53,392 nt of DNA. Origin: Pirellulales bacterium. Its GTDB lineage: Bacteria; Planctomycetota; Planctomycetia; Pirellulales; JAEUIK01. The translations under genes were made by a program, and so were the position numbers. Each line of letters begins with the position of its first letter. Position 1 is the stretch's first letter. Shown here piece by piece: positions 17,319-27,443 of this stretch. The notes beneath the pieces are model-generated. The model was not told the DNA's origin. It made no database searches and saw only the letters and a list, made by a program, of their open reading frames with translations. The stretch is from contig JAIESQ010000050.1 in assembly GCA_019745975.1 (NCBI GenBank), forward strand, positions 1-53,392. Reading direction: 5' to 3'.

Positions 17319-19223
17319 ATGGAACGCCGTATCGGACTGCTGATCGTGGCTGCCCTGCTGTGCGGGGGGTGCAGCGCCATGTCCCTGCGGTCGCAGAGCC
17401 CCGAAGATGATGAATTGGTGGCCGCCGCGGTCGACACCGAGTTGGTGGGTGATCTCGCCGTTGCCGATGGCATGCAGCCGGTGGCCGTCGAGGCAATCGC
17501 GCTGGTGACTGGATTGGCCGGGACCGGTAGCGATCCGCCACCGTCGCCCGAGCGCAGCGCGCTGTTGGACGAAATGCAAAAGCGGGGCGTACTGCAACCG
17601 AATCAGGTACTGGCCTCGCCGACCACGTCGCTGGTGCTCGTGCGCGGCTTCTTGCGCCCAGGCATCCAGAAGGGCGACCACTTCGATCTGGAAGTCCGCG
17701 TCCCCTCGCAAAGCGAGACCACCAGCCTGCGTGACGGCTTTCTGATGCAGACCCGTTTGCGCGAGTTAATGGCGATTTCCACGCAGCTCCATTCGGGTCA
17801 CTTGCTGGCGCTCGGTGAAGGGCCAGTGCTGGTTGATCCTGCCGAAGGCGAAGAGTCGGACGATCACACCCGCCAAACGCGCGGGCGTGTACTGGGGGGC
17901 GGCATCTGTCTGAAGGACCGCCCGCTGCGACTCGTGCTGCGCCCGGAACACCGCTCGATTCGCAACAGCACGGTCATCGGCCAGGCGATCAACCGGCGGT
18001 TCCATTCGTTCACGCAGGGGGTCAAGCAGGGAGTGGCCACGCCCAAGACCGACGAGTACGTTAATCTGGTCGTCCATCCGCGCTACAAAGACAACATCGC
18101 CCGCTACATGCAGGTACTGCGGTCGGTCGCGATGCACGAAACGGCGCCCAAACGGATGGCGCGGCTCAAGCTGCTCGAACGGCAGTTGCTCGATCCGGTC
18201 TCCGCCGATGCCGCGGCCCTGCGGCTCGAAGCCATCGGCAAGGAAGGGATCGACACGCTGCTAGTCGGGCTGGAGACCGACGATTCGCTCGTGCGATTCT
18301 ACGCGGCGGAAGCTCTGGCCTACCTCGACGACGAGCGCGCCGTGGCCCCCTTGGCTGAAGCCGCGCGCGAGGAGCCGGCCTTCCGCGTGTTCGCGCTGGC
18401 CGCCTTGGGAGCCATGGACAACCTCTCGGCGCGCGATGCACTGGTCGAAATGTTGGCGCTCCCCAGCGCCGAAACGCGCTATGGGGCCTTCCGGGCGCTG
18501 TGGGCGATGAACCCGCGCGATCCGCTCGTGCAGAGCGATTCGCTTAGCGACGAATTCAGCTACCACGTCCTGTCGGTCGATGGTCCGCCGATGATTCACG
18601 TCACGCGCAGCCACCGCCCCGAACTGGTCATGTTCGGTAAAGGACAACGGCTCAAGACCCCCACCGTGCTCGAAGCCAGCAAGCGTATCCTGATCAACGC
18701 CCGTAACGATCGAGAGGTCTCGATCAGCCGCTTCGCAATCGGCCAGCCGGATCAACAGCGGGTGGTGAGCGCGAGCCTTGACGAGATTATTCGCGCGATC
18801 GTGGAACTGGGCGGCAGCTATCCCGATATCGTGCAGGCCTTGCAGCAAGCGCGGGCGCAAAAGGCGCTCACCGGCCGACTGGAAGTCGACGCCGTGCCGC
18901 AGCCGGGACGCGCCTACGATCTGAAGGCGCCGGCCGACGAGGAGAACCAAGGCGACGAGGGGGATGCCGAGTCCGGTGTCCCCGTGGTGTCGAATCCCAC
19001 GCCCGAACTGTTCTCAACCAGGCTCTCGAAGACGGATGCCCCCGACCGTTCGGACGAGATCGTCGATCCCAGCGGCCGCGCGGCCAAAACGGCCAAATCC
19101 GCCACAAAGCCGCACAGCGGCAAAGCGGGCCGGGGCGCTAGCATCACGGGCGCCAAGAGTCGCAAAGCCGCCCAAAGGGCCAAGCCAGCCAGCCGCTCCG
19201 CGAGTAGAATAAAGCGTCGCTGA
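17319..19223 (+). CDS. Lipoprotein with FlgI (P-ring)-like domain and HEAT repeats
   Basis: A 634-residue protein starting MERRIGLLIVAALLCGGC: a lipoprotein signal with a slightly unusual lipobox (CGGC). Residues about 45-190 resemble the flagellar P-ring protein FlgI (VAVEAIALVTGLAGTGSDP, then TSLVLVRGFLRPGIQKGDHF, LEVRVPSQSETTSLRDG and LLALGEGPVLVDP). A HEAT-repeat-like helical block follows (about 310-410, e.g. LVRFYAAEALAYLDDERAVAPL), then a basic Ala/Lys-rich tail. No flagellar genes surround it, so it may be a P-ring-derived envelope protein rather than a motor part. The start is an ATG fitting the signal peptide; an in-frame extension upstream is unlikely. It lies upstream of smc on the same strand, 169 bases apart. 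Confidence 0.75.
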   Translation: MERRIGLLIVAALLCGGCSAMSLRSQSPEDDELVAAAVDTELVGDLAVADGMQPVAVEAIALVTGLAGTGSDPPPSPERSALLDEMQKRGVLQPNQVLASPTTSLVLVRGFLRPGIQKGDHFDLEVRVPSQSETTSLRDGFLMQTRLRELMAISTQLHSGHLLALGEGPVLVDPAEGEESDDHTRQTRGRVLGGGICLKDRPLRLVLRPEHRSIRNSTVIGQAINRRFHSFTQGVKQGVATPKTDEYVNLVVHPRYKDNIARYMQVLRSVAMHETAPKRMARLKLLERQLLDPVSADAAALRLEAIGKEGIDTLLVGLETDDSLVRFYAAEALAYLDDERAVAPLAEAAREEPAFRVFALAALGAMDNLSARDALVEMLALPSAETRYGAFRALWAMNPRDPLVQSDSLSDEFSYHVLSVDGPPMIHVTRSHRPELVMFGKGQRLKTPTVLEASKRILINARNDREVSISRFAIGQPDQQRVVSASLDEIIRAIVELGGSYPDIVQALQQARAQKALTGRLEVDAVPQPGRAYDLKAPADEENQGDEGDAESGVPVVSNPTPELFSTRLSKTDAPDRSDEIVDPSGRAAKTAKSATKPHSGKAGRGASITGAKSRKAAQRAKPASRSASRIKRR

Positions 19224-19392
19224 GTTCACGCGGCGTGGATCGGGCGACTTGCCACCGGCAGGCGACTTCGCGGTCAGCGTGTGAGTGCCTGGCAGCACTT
19301 CGATCGAATGGTCGTCGGCCGGGCAATCCCACCCAGGCGCGCACACTCGCGCACCCAACGGCTACCTTCCTAAATTCCCTCCCGCGGCGGCC

Positions 19393-22300
19393 ATGCTCAA
19401 AGCGCTCGAACTCGTCGGCTTCAAGAGCTTCGCCGACAAGACTCGGTTCGAGTTTCCCGCTGGCATCACAGCTATTGTCGGGCCCAATGGCTCGGGCAAA
19501 TCGAATGTCGTCGATGCGATCAAATGGGTGCTGGGCGAGCAGAGCGTCAAGACACTCCGTGGCAAGGAGATGGTTGACGTCATCTTCAACGGCTCGGGCA
19601 CACGGCCGCCGCTGAACTCGGCCGAAACGACGCTGGTCTTCGACAACTCCGACGGTTTGCTGCCAATCGACACCCCCGAAGTGCACATTGGCCGCCGCGT
19701 CTACCGCAGCGGCGAGGGGGAATACCTCATCAATCGGCAACCCTGCCGGCTGAAGGACGTGCGGGAGCTGTTTTCGGGCACGGGGGCGGCGACCGAAGCC
19801 TATAGCGTCATCGAGCAGGGCAAAGTTGACATTCTGCTGCAATCATCGCCGCGCGACCGCCGCGTCATCTTTGAAGAGGCCGCGGGCATTAGTCGCTTCA
19901 AGGCCAAGAAGCTCGAATCGCTGCGGCGGCTCGAACGCGTCGAACAGAACTTGCTGCGGCTGGCCGACATCGTCGAGGAAGTCGAGAATCAGCTCCGCCA
20001 CGTCCGCAAGCAGGCCGCCAAGGCGCAGCGCTTTCGGCAATACAGCGAGCGACTACAGTCGCTACGGACCCACGTCGGCCTGACCGATTGGCGCCAATTC
20101 GGCGCACGCCTTGCCGCGCTCGACGCCGAGCAAGCCGAATTGCGCGGCCGCATGACGCAACTGCGCGATGCCGCCACGGCGGGAGAGGATCGCTCGCGAT
20201 CAATCGACGCCGAGCTGACGGAGACGGCCGCCGCCACGCGCCAGTGCGAGGCGCGCCTGGCCGAGAATCGCGAGCGCACCGCCGCCCACGAAACCACGAT
20301 TGCGCACGAGCACGCCCGGCTCCGCGACCTGGAGCAGGAACAAGCGCGACATCGCGAGCAGTTCTCGTCGCTGTCGGCGCGGGCTGGCGACCTGCGCCAT
20401 CACTGGCACGAGACGGCGACCGCAGCGGCGACAGCCGAAGCCGAGCATACCGATTGCCAGCGGCAATGGCTCGACTCGCAGTCGACCCTGCGCGAGTTGT
20501 CGCAGCGGCTCGACCAGGTGCGACGCGACAACGAGCGCCGCCGGCAGTCGCACATGGACCTGCTCAAGCAAGCCGCCGCCACCGGCCAGGCGATCACGGC
20601 GCGCCAGGAGCAACTGGCCCAGTCCGTGGCGAATCTCGAACAATCTCGCGACGAACGAGCCGCGCTCGACGAACAATGTCAAACGGTGGCCGCCGGGCGG
20701 CTCGCCGCACAGCGCGAGCTCGAACGATTGGTGCGCGAAGAAGAGCAGTCACAGCGCCGCCGCCAGCAGCTCCAGCGTCAGTTGGCCGATGTTCGCGCCC
20801 GGCGCGCCACGGCCGCCGGAGCTTTGGCCGACTCCCGCGCGTGCCAACGTGGCGTGGCCGAGCGGGCGCAATTGCTCGCTGAGCTTATCGAGCGATTTGA
20901 GGGGGTCGGCGTTGCCGCGCAGCAACTGTTGATTCGCGCTCGTGAGGAGGCGGCTGGTCCGCTCAAGGAGATTCACGGGCTCGTTGCCGACCTCGTGCAC
21001 GTGAGCATCGAAACGGCGCCACTGGTCGACCTGGCTCTTGGCCAGCTTGCGCAGCATCTTGTCGTCGGCGCGCTCAAGCCGTTGTTGAATTGGCTTGAGC
21101 CTCAGCGCGCGCAGCTCGGCGGCCGGCTCGAGCTGTTGCCCCTGGAAATCGAACGCCCGCCCCTGTTGATCGACGATCTTGATCTGTCGGATCAGCCTGG
21201 CGTGCTCGGGCGGGCCGATCGTTTCGTGCACAGCGCGCCTGAGCACGCGGCGTTGGTCGGCCGGCTGTTGGGCCGCACCTGGTTCGTCGATACGCTCGAG
21301 ACGGGTCTGGCGTTGGCGACATCAATCGGCCGCGGCCTGCAATTCGTCAGCACGGCGGGGGACGTGATCGCCCCTGACGGCGCCGTTTCCATCGGACCGC
21401 GCGTGGCAGCGTCGGGCCTGGTTTCGCGTCGCAGCGAGTTGCGCTCCCTGCGCGACGAGCTCGCCAAGCTCGACGCAACAATCGCCGCGGATGAACAGAA
21501 CCTGGCGCTGCTCGAAACCGAGGTTCACCAGCACGAACAGCAACTGGCCGCACAAGCCACCGAGCTGGCCGAGGCGCATGACCGCCAGGCTTCGCAACAG
21601 AGCATCGTCGCGCAGTTGGATACCCGCCGCGCGGAGCTTGCCGCCCAGCAAGAGGCGAGCGCTCGGCGCGAGGCCGCTGCGCTGGCTCAGCGAACCGCGG
21701 CCGGGGCGGCGCTAGAAGCCGAGCGCGAGGCACTGCGGCGGATCGAAGAGCATCTGGCCGATCGCGAGGCCCAAATCGCCACGGCCAGCCGCGAGATCGA
21801 CGAACTCGAGGCGCGCCGGCAAGCGCTCGGGGAGCAAACCACGACGCTGCAGGTGCGGCAGGCCAAAAGCGAGGAGCGGTTGGCGAACCTCAGACGGCAG
21901 CTCGACCAATTGCGATCCGATCAAGAGGAGCGGACCCGGGCCCTGGCCGACCGTCACGAACAGCTCGCCCGGTCGCTGGCGCGCGCCCGCCAGGCCGAGA
22001 CGAACATTCTCCGCTGCGAGAGCCTGCTGGCCGAGCTCTACCTGGATCGCGAGGCGCTGGCTGTCGAACAGCGCGAACTGATCGCGCACGGGCGCCAGTT
22101 GGCCACCGAGCGCGCCGCGGTCGTCGACCAGGTGCAGGTCTTGCGAACGCAATTGGCCGAGCAGGAAGAGGAATTTCACCGCCGCGAACTGGCTGCCAGC
22201 GAAGTGCGACTCGAACGCGCGACCTTGGCCGGTCGCCTGCGCGAAGACTACGGCATCGAATTGGCCGAGCTTTCGGAGCTGCCAGAGATCGACGCCCAGC

Positions 22301-23058
22301 GCGAGGCGATCGAAGAAGAAATCGCCGACCTGCGCCGCAAGCTCGCGCAGTTGGGGGGCGTCAACCTCGAAGCCCTCGATGAATTGACCGAGCTCGATCG
22401 CCGGCACCAGATGCTGGCCGGCCAGCACCATGACCTGTCGAAGGCCAAGGCCTCGCTCGAGCAGATCATCGGCCGAATCAACACCGATAGCCGCCGATTG
22501 CTGGCCGAAACGCTGGAAACAGTTCGCGGCCATTTCCAGGGCCTGTTCCGCAAGCTATTCGGCGGTGGTCAGGCCGACATCGTCCTCGAACCTGGGGTCG
22601 ACATCCTCGAAAGCGGCATCGAGATCATTGCCCGCCCGCCTGGCAAGGAGCCGCGCAACATTTCGCTGCTAAGTGGCGGTGAGAAGACGCTTACCTGCGT
22701 CGCGTTGCTGTTGGCGATCTTCCGCAGCCGGCCGAGCCCGTTCTGCGTGCTCGACGAAGTCGACGCCGCGCTAGACGAAGCCAATATCGAACGCTTCATC
22801 GGCGTGCTCCGTGAGTTCCTCAACTGGACACAGTTCATCATCGTCACGCACTCCAAGAAGACGATGACCTGCGCCCGCACGCTCTACGGCGTGACGATGC
22901 AGGAGGTGGGGGTGTCGAAGCGCGTGGCCGTGCGGTTCGACGACGTGAGCGAGACGGGGGAGATTCTCAGCCCTCCCAACCGCGGCGATGACGTCGCCGA
23001 AGCGATCGAAGGCGCGGCACGCGATTCAGACGACGCCGGCGACACGCAAGCAGCATAG
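19393..23058 (+). CDS. smc: Chromosome segregation ATPase SMC
   Basis: A 1221-residue SMC protein of normal length. It starts [20 protein letters not shown] with Walker A GPNGSGKS at residues 30-37. Two long coiled-coil arms flank a hinge at about 500-670 ([12 protein letters not shown] to DGAVSIGP). The C-terminal head has the ABC signature LLSGGEKTL near 1093 and Walker [16 protein letters not shown] near 1118. SMC forms ring-shaped dimers with ScpA/ScpB that compact and segregate the chromosome; scpA and scpB are not in this window. The ATG at 19393 is chosen because the protein then begins with the family's conserved N-terminus. The coiled coil is rich in Ala, Arg, Glu and Gln, as expected in a high-GC genome. 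Confidence 0.97.
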   Translation: MLKALELVGFKSFADKTRFEFPAGITAIVGPNGSGKSNVVDAIKWVLGEQSVKTLRGKEMVDVIFNGSGTRPPLNSAETTLVFDNSDGLLPIDTPEVHIGRRVYRSGEGEYLINRQPCRLKDVRELFSGTGAATEAYSVIEQGKVDILLQSSPRDRRVIFEEAAGISRFKAKKLESLRRLERVEQNLLRLADIVEEVENQLRHVRKQAAKAQRFRQYSERLQSLRTHVGLTDWRQFGARLAALDAEQAELRGRMTQLRDAATAGEDRSRSIDAELTETAAATRQCEARLAENRERTAAHETTIAHEHARLRDLEQEQARHREQFSSLSARAGDLRHHWHETATAAATAEAEHTDCQRQWLDSQSTLRELSQRLDQVRRDNERRRQSHMDLLKQAAATGQAITARQEQLAQSVANLEQSRDERAALDEQCQTVAAGRLAAQRELERLVREEEQSQRRRQQLQRQLADVRARRATAAGALADSRACQRGVAERAQLLAELIERFEGVGVAAQQLLIRAREEAAGPLKEIHGLVADLVHVSIETAPLVDLALGQLAQHLVVGALKPLLNWLEPQRAQLGGRLELLPLEIERPPLLIDDLDLSDQPGVLGRADRFVHSAPEHAALVGRLLGRTWFVDTLETGLALATSIGRGLQFVSTAGDVIAPDGAVSIGPRVAASGLVSRRSELRSLRDELAKLDATIAADEQNLALLETEVHQHEQQLAAQATELAEAHDRQASQQSIVAQLDTRRAELAAQQEASARREAAALAQRTAAGAALEAEREALRRIEEHLADREAQIATASREIDELEARRQALGEQTTTLQVRQAKSEERLANLRRQLDQLRSDQEERTRALADRHEQLARSLARARQAETNILRCESLLAELYLDREALAVEQRELIAHGRQLATERAAVVDQVQVLRTQLAEQEEEFHRRELAASEVRLERATLAGRLREDYGIELAELSELPEIDAQREAIEEEIADLRRKLAQLGGVNLEALDELTELDRRHQMLAGQHHDLSKAKASLEQIIGRINTDSRRLLAETLETVRGHFQGLFRKLFGGGQADIVLEPGVDILESGIEIIARPPGKEPRNISLLSGGEKTLTCVALLLAIFRSRPSPFCVLDEVDAALDEANIERFIGVLREFLNWTQFIIVTHSKKTMTCARTLYGVTMQEVGVSKRVAVRFDDVSETGEILSPPNRGDDVAEAIEGAARDSDDAGDTQAA

Positions 23059-23084
23059 CGGCACAATGGATGATTGCCGTTAGC

Positions 23085-23102
23085 CGCGGAGCTTGCTCCG
23101 CG
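23085..23102. terminator. Hairpin between convergent smc and epimerase genes
   Basis: CGCGGAGC-tt-GCTCCGCG forms a perfect 8 bp stem in the 60-base gap between two convergent genes. It has no T-run, so it may be a bidirectional factor-assisted terminator or another REP-like hairpin. Confidence 0.45.
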
Positions 23103-23121
23103 CGCTAGCTGGTTCGACGTT

Positions 23122-23961
23122 TTACGCCATCCCCTGCTTCATGAACTTCAGGGCGTCGGCGGCCAGTTGCTCTTCGGTGTCGTACATCCGCCGCCAGATC
23201 TTGGTGGCCGCGGCGATCGCCGGCAGCGCCAGCCCGAATGCTTCGACCGTCAGCCAGCCGTCGTATTTCACTTCCTTGAGCGTGGCGAAGGTCGCCGGCC
23301 AGTCGACCAGCCCCTTGCCCGGCGTGCTGCGGTCGTTCTCCGAGATATGGACGTGGGCCAAGAGTGGCGCGGAGGTGCGGATCGCCGCCGGCACGTTCTT
23401 CTCTTCGATGTTGGCGTGAAACGTGTCGTACATCATCCGGCAGCTCGGGTGGTTCACGTCGCGCACGAACCGCGCCGTGTCACTTGCCGAGTTGAGCAAA
23501 TAGCACTCGAAGCGATTGAGATACTCGACCGCCAAGGTAACGTGGCAGCGGGCGGCGTGCTCGGCCACCTCGCGCATGCTGTCGACGGCGGCCTTCCATT
23601 CGTCGGCCGTGGGGCCCGCGCCGCTGAAGTAGCCGAGCGCCGAGTGGAACGGCCCGACGAGCACGCCGATGCCCGCGGCCTGGCAGCAATCGATGGCCTG
23701 CTTGTTGGCGGCCACGCCGGCGGCCCGCACCTTGGCGTCGAGGCTCGCCGGGTTGTTTTCCACGGCGCGGATGGTCACGGCGGTGCGCTGCAGGCCCAGG
23801 TTATCGAGGCGCTTGCCCCAGCGGCCGCACTCCGCGACGTCGTAGGCGAAGAGCGGCAATTCGACGCCGTCGTAGCCCATCCGCTTGAGGCTCTCGAGTG
23901 TCAGCAAGTGCGACTCGCCCAGCGCGTCGGTCCACAGCAACAGGTTCATGCCATACTTCAT
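23122..23961 (-). CDS. Sugar phosphate isomerase/epimerase (ketose 3-epimerase-like TIM barrel)
   Basis: A 279-residue AP-endonuclease-2-fold TIM barrel. The four metal ligands of the D-tagatose/D-psicose 3-epimerase family are all placeable: Glu146 (AVEYLNR), Asp179 (MMYDTFH), His205 (HVHISEND) and Glu240 (LTVEAFG), with the spacing expected for that family. It likely isomerises or epimerises a ketose using Mn2+ or Co2+; the sugar is unknown. The start is the ATG at 23961, which overlaps the TGA of the preceding gene (ATGA), so the two are translationally coupled. Planctomycetes have many paralogues of this family in carbohydrate breakdown. Confidence 0.85.
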   Translation of the reverse strand: MKYGMNLLLWTDALGESHLLTLESLKRMGYDGVELPLFAYDVAECGRWGKRLDNLGLQRTAVTIRAVENNPASLDAKVRAAGVAANKQAIDCCQAAGIGVLVGPFHSALGYFSGAGPTADEWKAAVDSMREVAEHAARCHVTLAVEYLNRFECYLLNSASDTARFVRDVNHPSCRMMYDTFHANIEEKNVPAAIRTSAPLLAHVHISENDRSTPGKGLVDWPATFATLKEVKYDGWLTVEAFGLALPAIAAATKIWRRMYDTEEQLAADALKFMKQGMA

Positions 23962-24632
23962 CGCAGTGACTCCGCATTGACTTCGCGCGGCGGCTTCAAC
24001 AGCTCCGCTCGCCGCTCATAGACCAGCGGCCGGGCCGCGCCGATTACGTCCGCGAACTCATCGGGCAAGCTTGCCAACCCCACGCGCGCCAGCACTTGAT
24101 TCAAACGCCTGCACAGTTTGGCATCGACGGCGTAGTCGAACAAGAACCGCTCCTGCAAAAACAGGGGCAGCAGCCTGGCCAAGCGCTCGGTGGGTCGCAT
24201 CGCCATGCGATTGACCGACGTTTGGATTAGCTTACCGTCGACTGTTGCCAACACCTGGTAATAGCGATCGAGCAGGGCGGGCTGATCTTCGGCCAGGGCC
24301 GCGTCGAGCAGCAATTCGACGAGCACGTGCCCGAGGAATCGCGGCCGAAACCCGGCATCAGCCGGCAAAGCATCGCGCGCCAGGGCCGTCAGCCGCCACT
24401 CGAGTTCGACGAAGACGTCGGAAACATGAAACCAGGCGTCGTCCGCATGGTGCTGCACGACGCCGCGGGCCAACGCCGCCACGCGCGGGTCGGAGTCGGC
24501 CACGTGCGGCTCAACGTGTCGGTTGCGCAAGCGCACGCGGCGATCGACCGCTCCCAACCAGTCGGGCAGCGCCGTGCCGGCCGCAAAGTACGGATCGTCG
24601 AGAAACTGCCAGGCATGTGCCAGATAGTTCAT
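23958..24632 (-). CDS. AcpH-like (acyl carrier protein phosphodiesterase-related) protein
   Basis: A 224-residue protein beginning MNYLAHAWQFLDDPYFAAGT, which resembles the N-terminus of AcpH/ACP phosphodiesterases (MNxLAH, then a G-x-x-x-D/PDW element). Further conserved-looking His/Asp elements are VVQHHADDAWFH and RFLGHVLVELLLD, as in HD-domain-related hydrolases. AcpH removes 4'-phosphopantetheine from ACP; that activity is only inferred here. The ATG at 24632 is preferred because upstream in-frame sequence lies in the divergent promoter region and is poor in coding character. The stop overlaps the epimerase start by 4 bases. If it truly is AcpH-like, its proximity to the ACP-rich operon is notable, but the two are 9 kb apart. 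Confidence 0.6.
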   Translation of the reverse strand: MNYLAHAWQFLDDPYFAAGTALPDWLGAVDRRVRLRNRHVEPHVADSDPRVAALARGVVQHHADDAWFHVSDVFVELEWRLTALARDALPADAGFRPRFLGHVLVELLLDAALAEDQPALLDRYYQVLATVDGKLIQTSVNRMAMRPTERLARLLPLFLQERFLFDYAVDAKLCRRLNQVLARVGLASLPDEFADVIGAARPLVYERRAELLKPPREVNAESLR

Positions 24633-24830
24633 GGCCGTCCCAGGTAGTCGCTGATTCAGGCCACGCCGATCGAGCCAGTTCCGACACCGCGAGCGAAGTC
24701 GGAGGCACCGACATTTGCTTGCCATCGTATCGAGTTTGGGGCACACTGCCGTCACGGCAGCCTGCCAAAACCCTCCGCATTTTGCCGCGTACCACGACCG
24801 ACCCCACCCCGGCCCGCCGTTGGTGAAATC

Positions 24831-26099
24831 GTGACTCACCCTTGCTTTGCGACGCTTCGTTTCCGGGCCGCCGGTTTGGCCGCGGCGCTTACCGTGGCCG
24901 TGGTCGCGGGCCAACTTGCGGCTCAACAAGAGTGGACCCGTTTCCGCGGCCCCAACGGCACGGGCCTGAGCCAGGCCACGAACATCCCCGTCACCTGGAC
25001 CGACAAGGACTATAACTGGAAGGTCGCGCTACCGGGTATTGGTCATTCGTGCCCAGTGGTCTGGAACGACAAGGTTTTTCTGACCAGTGCCGACAACCAG
25101 ACCGCGTTGCGGCACGTGCTGGCCATCAGCACTGCCGACGGCCGGACGCTCTGGGAGCGCAAATACTCATCGAGCACGCACACCAAGCATCAGTTGAACA
25201 GCTTCGCCAGCCCCACGCCGACGGTTGACGACCAGCGCGCCTACTTCGTCTGGTCCAGCCCCGAAGAATACAGCGTGCGCGCGATCACGCACGATGGGCA
25301 AGAGGTCTGGCACCGCTCGTTGGGGCCCTTCGTCAGCCAGCATAGCTGCGGCACGTCGCCGATCATCTATGGCGACCTGCTGGTGCTGAACAACGATCAA
25401 GACGGCATCAGTTTTCTCGTGGCGCTTAACCGCCACAGCGGCGAGCCGGTTTGGCAAGTCCCGCGCAACAGCCGCGAAGTCGCCTACTCAACCCCTTGTG
25501 TCTACGAGCCGGCTGGCGCCCCGCCCGAGTTGATCTTCAACTCAGGCGCGCAAGGCATCACCAGCATCGACCCGGCCACTGGGAACAAGAACTGGGAAAT
25601 CGCTGTCTTCGACAAGCGATCGGTCAGCTCGCCAGTGATCGCCGCAGGCTTGATTCTTGGCACGTGCGGCTCGGGGGGAGGCGGCAACTACGTCGTGGCG
25701 GTGCGCGCGGGCAAAGCCGACGGCAGCGTGCAGCCTGAGATCGCGTACAAGGTGACCAAGTCGGCGCCGTATGTACCGACGCCGGTGGCCAAGGACGACC
25801 TGGTGTTTTTGTGGAGCGAACAGGGTGTGGCTACGTGCATTCGCGCGGCGACGGGCGAAGTCGTGTGGCAGCAGCGGATCGGCGGCAAGTTCTACGGTTC
25901 GCCGATCTGCATCGGCGACCGGCTCTATTGCATTTCGACCGATGGCGAAGTCGTCGTGATCGCGGCTGGCCCCGAGTATGCCGAGCTGGCGCGCAACAAC
26001 CTGGGCGACGGGAGCCACAGCACACCGGCCGTGGCCGATGGCGTGCTTTACCTGCGCACGTTTTCGCACTTGTTCTCACTAGGAAAGAAACCGGGGTAG
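24831..26099 (+). CDS. Secreted PQQ-binding-like beta-propeller repeat protein
   Basis: A 422-residue protein with an N-terminal signal sequence (hydrophobic LAAALTVAVVAGQLAAQ, cleavage near AAQ-QE) followed by WTRFRGPNGTGLSQ, the hallmark start of planctomycetal PQQ-like propellers. Repeated blades such as VLAISTADGRTLWERKY, VALNRHSGEPVWQVP and CIRAATGEVVWQQ match the BamB/PQQ-dehydrogenase beta-propeller. Members bind other proteins or act as dehydrogenases; no catalytic assignment is possible. The start is the GTG at 24831. It is divergent from the AcpH-like gene with a 198-base shared upstream region and is followed by corA after 25 bases, possibly an operon. Confidence 0.85.
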   Translation: MTHPCFATLRFRAAGLAAALTVAVVAGQLAAQQEWTRFRGPNGTGLSQATNIPVTWTDKDYNWKVALPGIGHSCPVVWNDKVFLTSADNQTALRHVLAISTADGRTLWERKYSSSTHTKHQLNSFASPTPTVDDQRAYFVWSSPEEYSVRAITHDGQEVWHRSLGPFVSQHSCGTSPIIYGDLLVLNNDQDGISFLVALNRHSGEPVWQVPRNSREVAYSTPCVYEPAGAPPELIFNSGAQGITSIDPATGNKNWEIAVFDKRSVSSPVIAAGLILGTCGSGGGGNYVVAVRAGKADGSVQPEIAYKVTKSAPYVPTPVAKDDLVFLWSEQGVATCIRAATGEVVWQQRIGGKFYGSPICIGDRLYCISTDGEVVVIAAGPEYAELARNNLGDGSHSTPAVADGVLYLRTFSHLFSLGKKPG

Positions 26100-26124
26100 C
26101 CGTTCACGGCGGCGCTCGCCAGGT

Positions 26125-27270
26125 ATGTCGAACAAGCACAATCACAAGCGCCGCCATCGGCCTCATTTTCGCCGCCGCACGCCGCCGGGCACGCCCCCCG
26201 GCACGCTGGCTCCCGACCCGCACGCGATTCAACCCACTATCCAAGTCTTCGCCTACGGGCCCGACGACTGCGTCGAAAAACAACTCGACAATGTCGACCA
26301 GGTACGCGACTACCTCGGGCGATTTCCCTTTGTCTGGTTGAATATCGATGGGCTGGCCGATTCGCGCGTCGTCGCCGCGGCCGGCAAGATATTCAACCTC
26401 CACCCGCTGGCGCTTGAAGACGTGCTGCACGTCCATCAGCGTTCGAAAGTCGAACCCTACGCCGATCACTTGTTCATCGTCGCTCGGATGCTGCACGGTC
26501 TGGCCAGTACCGATACCGAGCAGCTCAGTTTGTTCCTGGGGCGCAACTTCGTCGTCACGTTTCAAGAGATTCCTGGCGATTGTCTCGATCCGGTGCGCGA
26601 GCGGCTGCGCAAGGCCGGTAGCCGCGTCCGCACCTCGGGCCCCGACTATCTGGCCTACTCGATTCTGGACACGGTGATCGACGCCTTCTTTCCGCTCTTG
26701 GAGAGCTTCGGCGAGCAACTCGACGGGCTCGAAGAGCAGGTCGTCATTACACCCGACAATCGACTGATCGCGCAAATCCACCAGATCAAGCGCGAGCTGG
26801 TGCTGTTGCGCCGCGCCATTTGGCCGCAGCGCGAGGCAATCAACACCCTGATTCGCGACCCCAGCGAGCTGGTGAAGGACGACACCCGACTCTATTTGCG
26901 CGACTGTTACGACCACACCGTGCAGATCATCGACCTGGTGGAGGTCTATCGCGACATCGCCTCAGGGCTGACCGACTTGTACGTCTCTGGCATCAGCAAC
27001 CGCATGAATGAAGTGATGAAGGTCTTGACGATCATCGCTACGATTTTCATCCCGCTGTCGTTCGTCGCCGGCGTGTATGGCATGAACTTCGACACCGACG
27101 TTTCGCCCTGGAACATGCCGGAGCTCGAGTGGTACTTCGGCTATCCGTTCGCTTGGGGGGTAATGCTCGCGATGACCCTGGCGATGCTGTTCTTCTTCTG
27201 GCGCAAGGGCTGGCTGCGCTCACTGATGCCGACTTCCAATGGGCGAGTCCAGCGGCGGGTGGACAAATGA
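26125..27270 (+). CDS. corA: CorA-family magnesium/cobalt transporter
   Basis: A 381-residue protein. A long cytoplasmic N-terminal domain (about 1-310, with LHPLALEDVLHVHQRSKVEPY) is followed by two C-terminal transmembrane segments with the diagnostic YGMN motif between them (VAGVYGMNFDTD) and a basic tail (FFFWRKGWLRSL). CorA forms a pentameric channel that imports Mg2+ and sometimes Co2+ or Ni2+. The first 25 residues are His/Arg-rich (NKHNHKRRHRPHFRRR), unusual but common in GC-rich CorA proteins. The ATG at 26125 lies 25 bases after the propeller gene. Confidence 0.93.
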   Translation: MSNKHNHKRRHRPHFRRRTPPGTPPGTLAPDPHAIQPTIQVFAYGPDDCVEKQLDNVDQVRDYLGRFPFVWLNIDGLADSRVVAAAGKIFNLHPLALEDVLHVHQRSKVEPYADHLFIVARMLHGLASTDTEQLSLFLGRNFVVTFQEIPGDCLDPVRERLRKAGSRVRTSGPDYLAYSILDTVIDAFFPLLESFGEQLDGLEEQVVITPDNRLIAQIHQIKRELVLLRRAIWPQREAINTLIRDPSELVKDDTRLYLRDCYDHTVQIIDLVEVYRDIASGLTDLYVSGISNRMNEVMKVLTIIATIFIPLSFVAGVYGMNFDTDVSPWNMPELEWYFGYPFAWGVMLAMTLAMLFFFWRKGWLRSLMPTSNGRVQRRVDK

Positions 27271-27352
27271 TCCGGTGAAGCTGCTCGCACCGGGTTTTCA
27301 TTGCTCTGGCTGGCATAACCGCGGCAAATTTGTCGCGGCGGGACACGGTTAA

Positions 27353-27401
27353 TTGACGCATTGCGGACCGTCGTCTAAAAGATGCTAAAGTAGTACATCT
27401 T
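27353..27401 (+). promoter_or_regulatory. Promoter with NsrR-type operator upstream of the Rrf2 gene
   Basis: An inverted repeat at 27379-27401 has half-sites AAGATG and CATCTT separated by 11 bases, 23 bases in all. This matches the layout of E. coli-type NsrR operators (AAGATG ... CATCTT, two 11-base arms and one central base). A TTGACG (27353-27358) sits upstream at 17-base spacing to TAAAAG (27376-27381), so the operator overlaps the -10 region and would repress. The site lies 43 bases before the regulator's ATG, implying autoregulation. Confidence 0.65.
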
Positions 27402-27443
27402 ATAGGTATTTGGCAGTGCCCTGTCCTTCGCGCCGCGACACGC

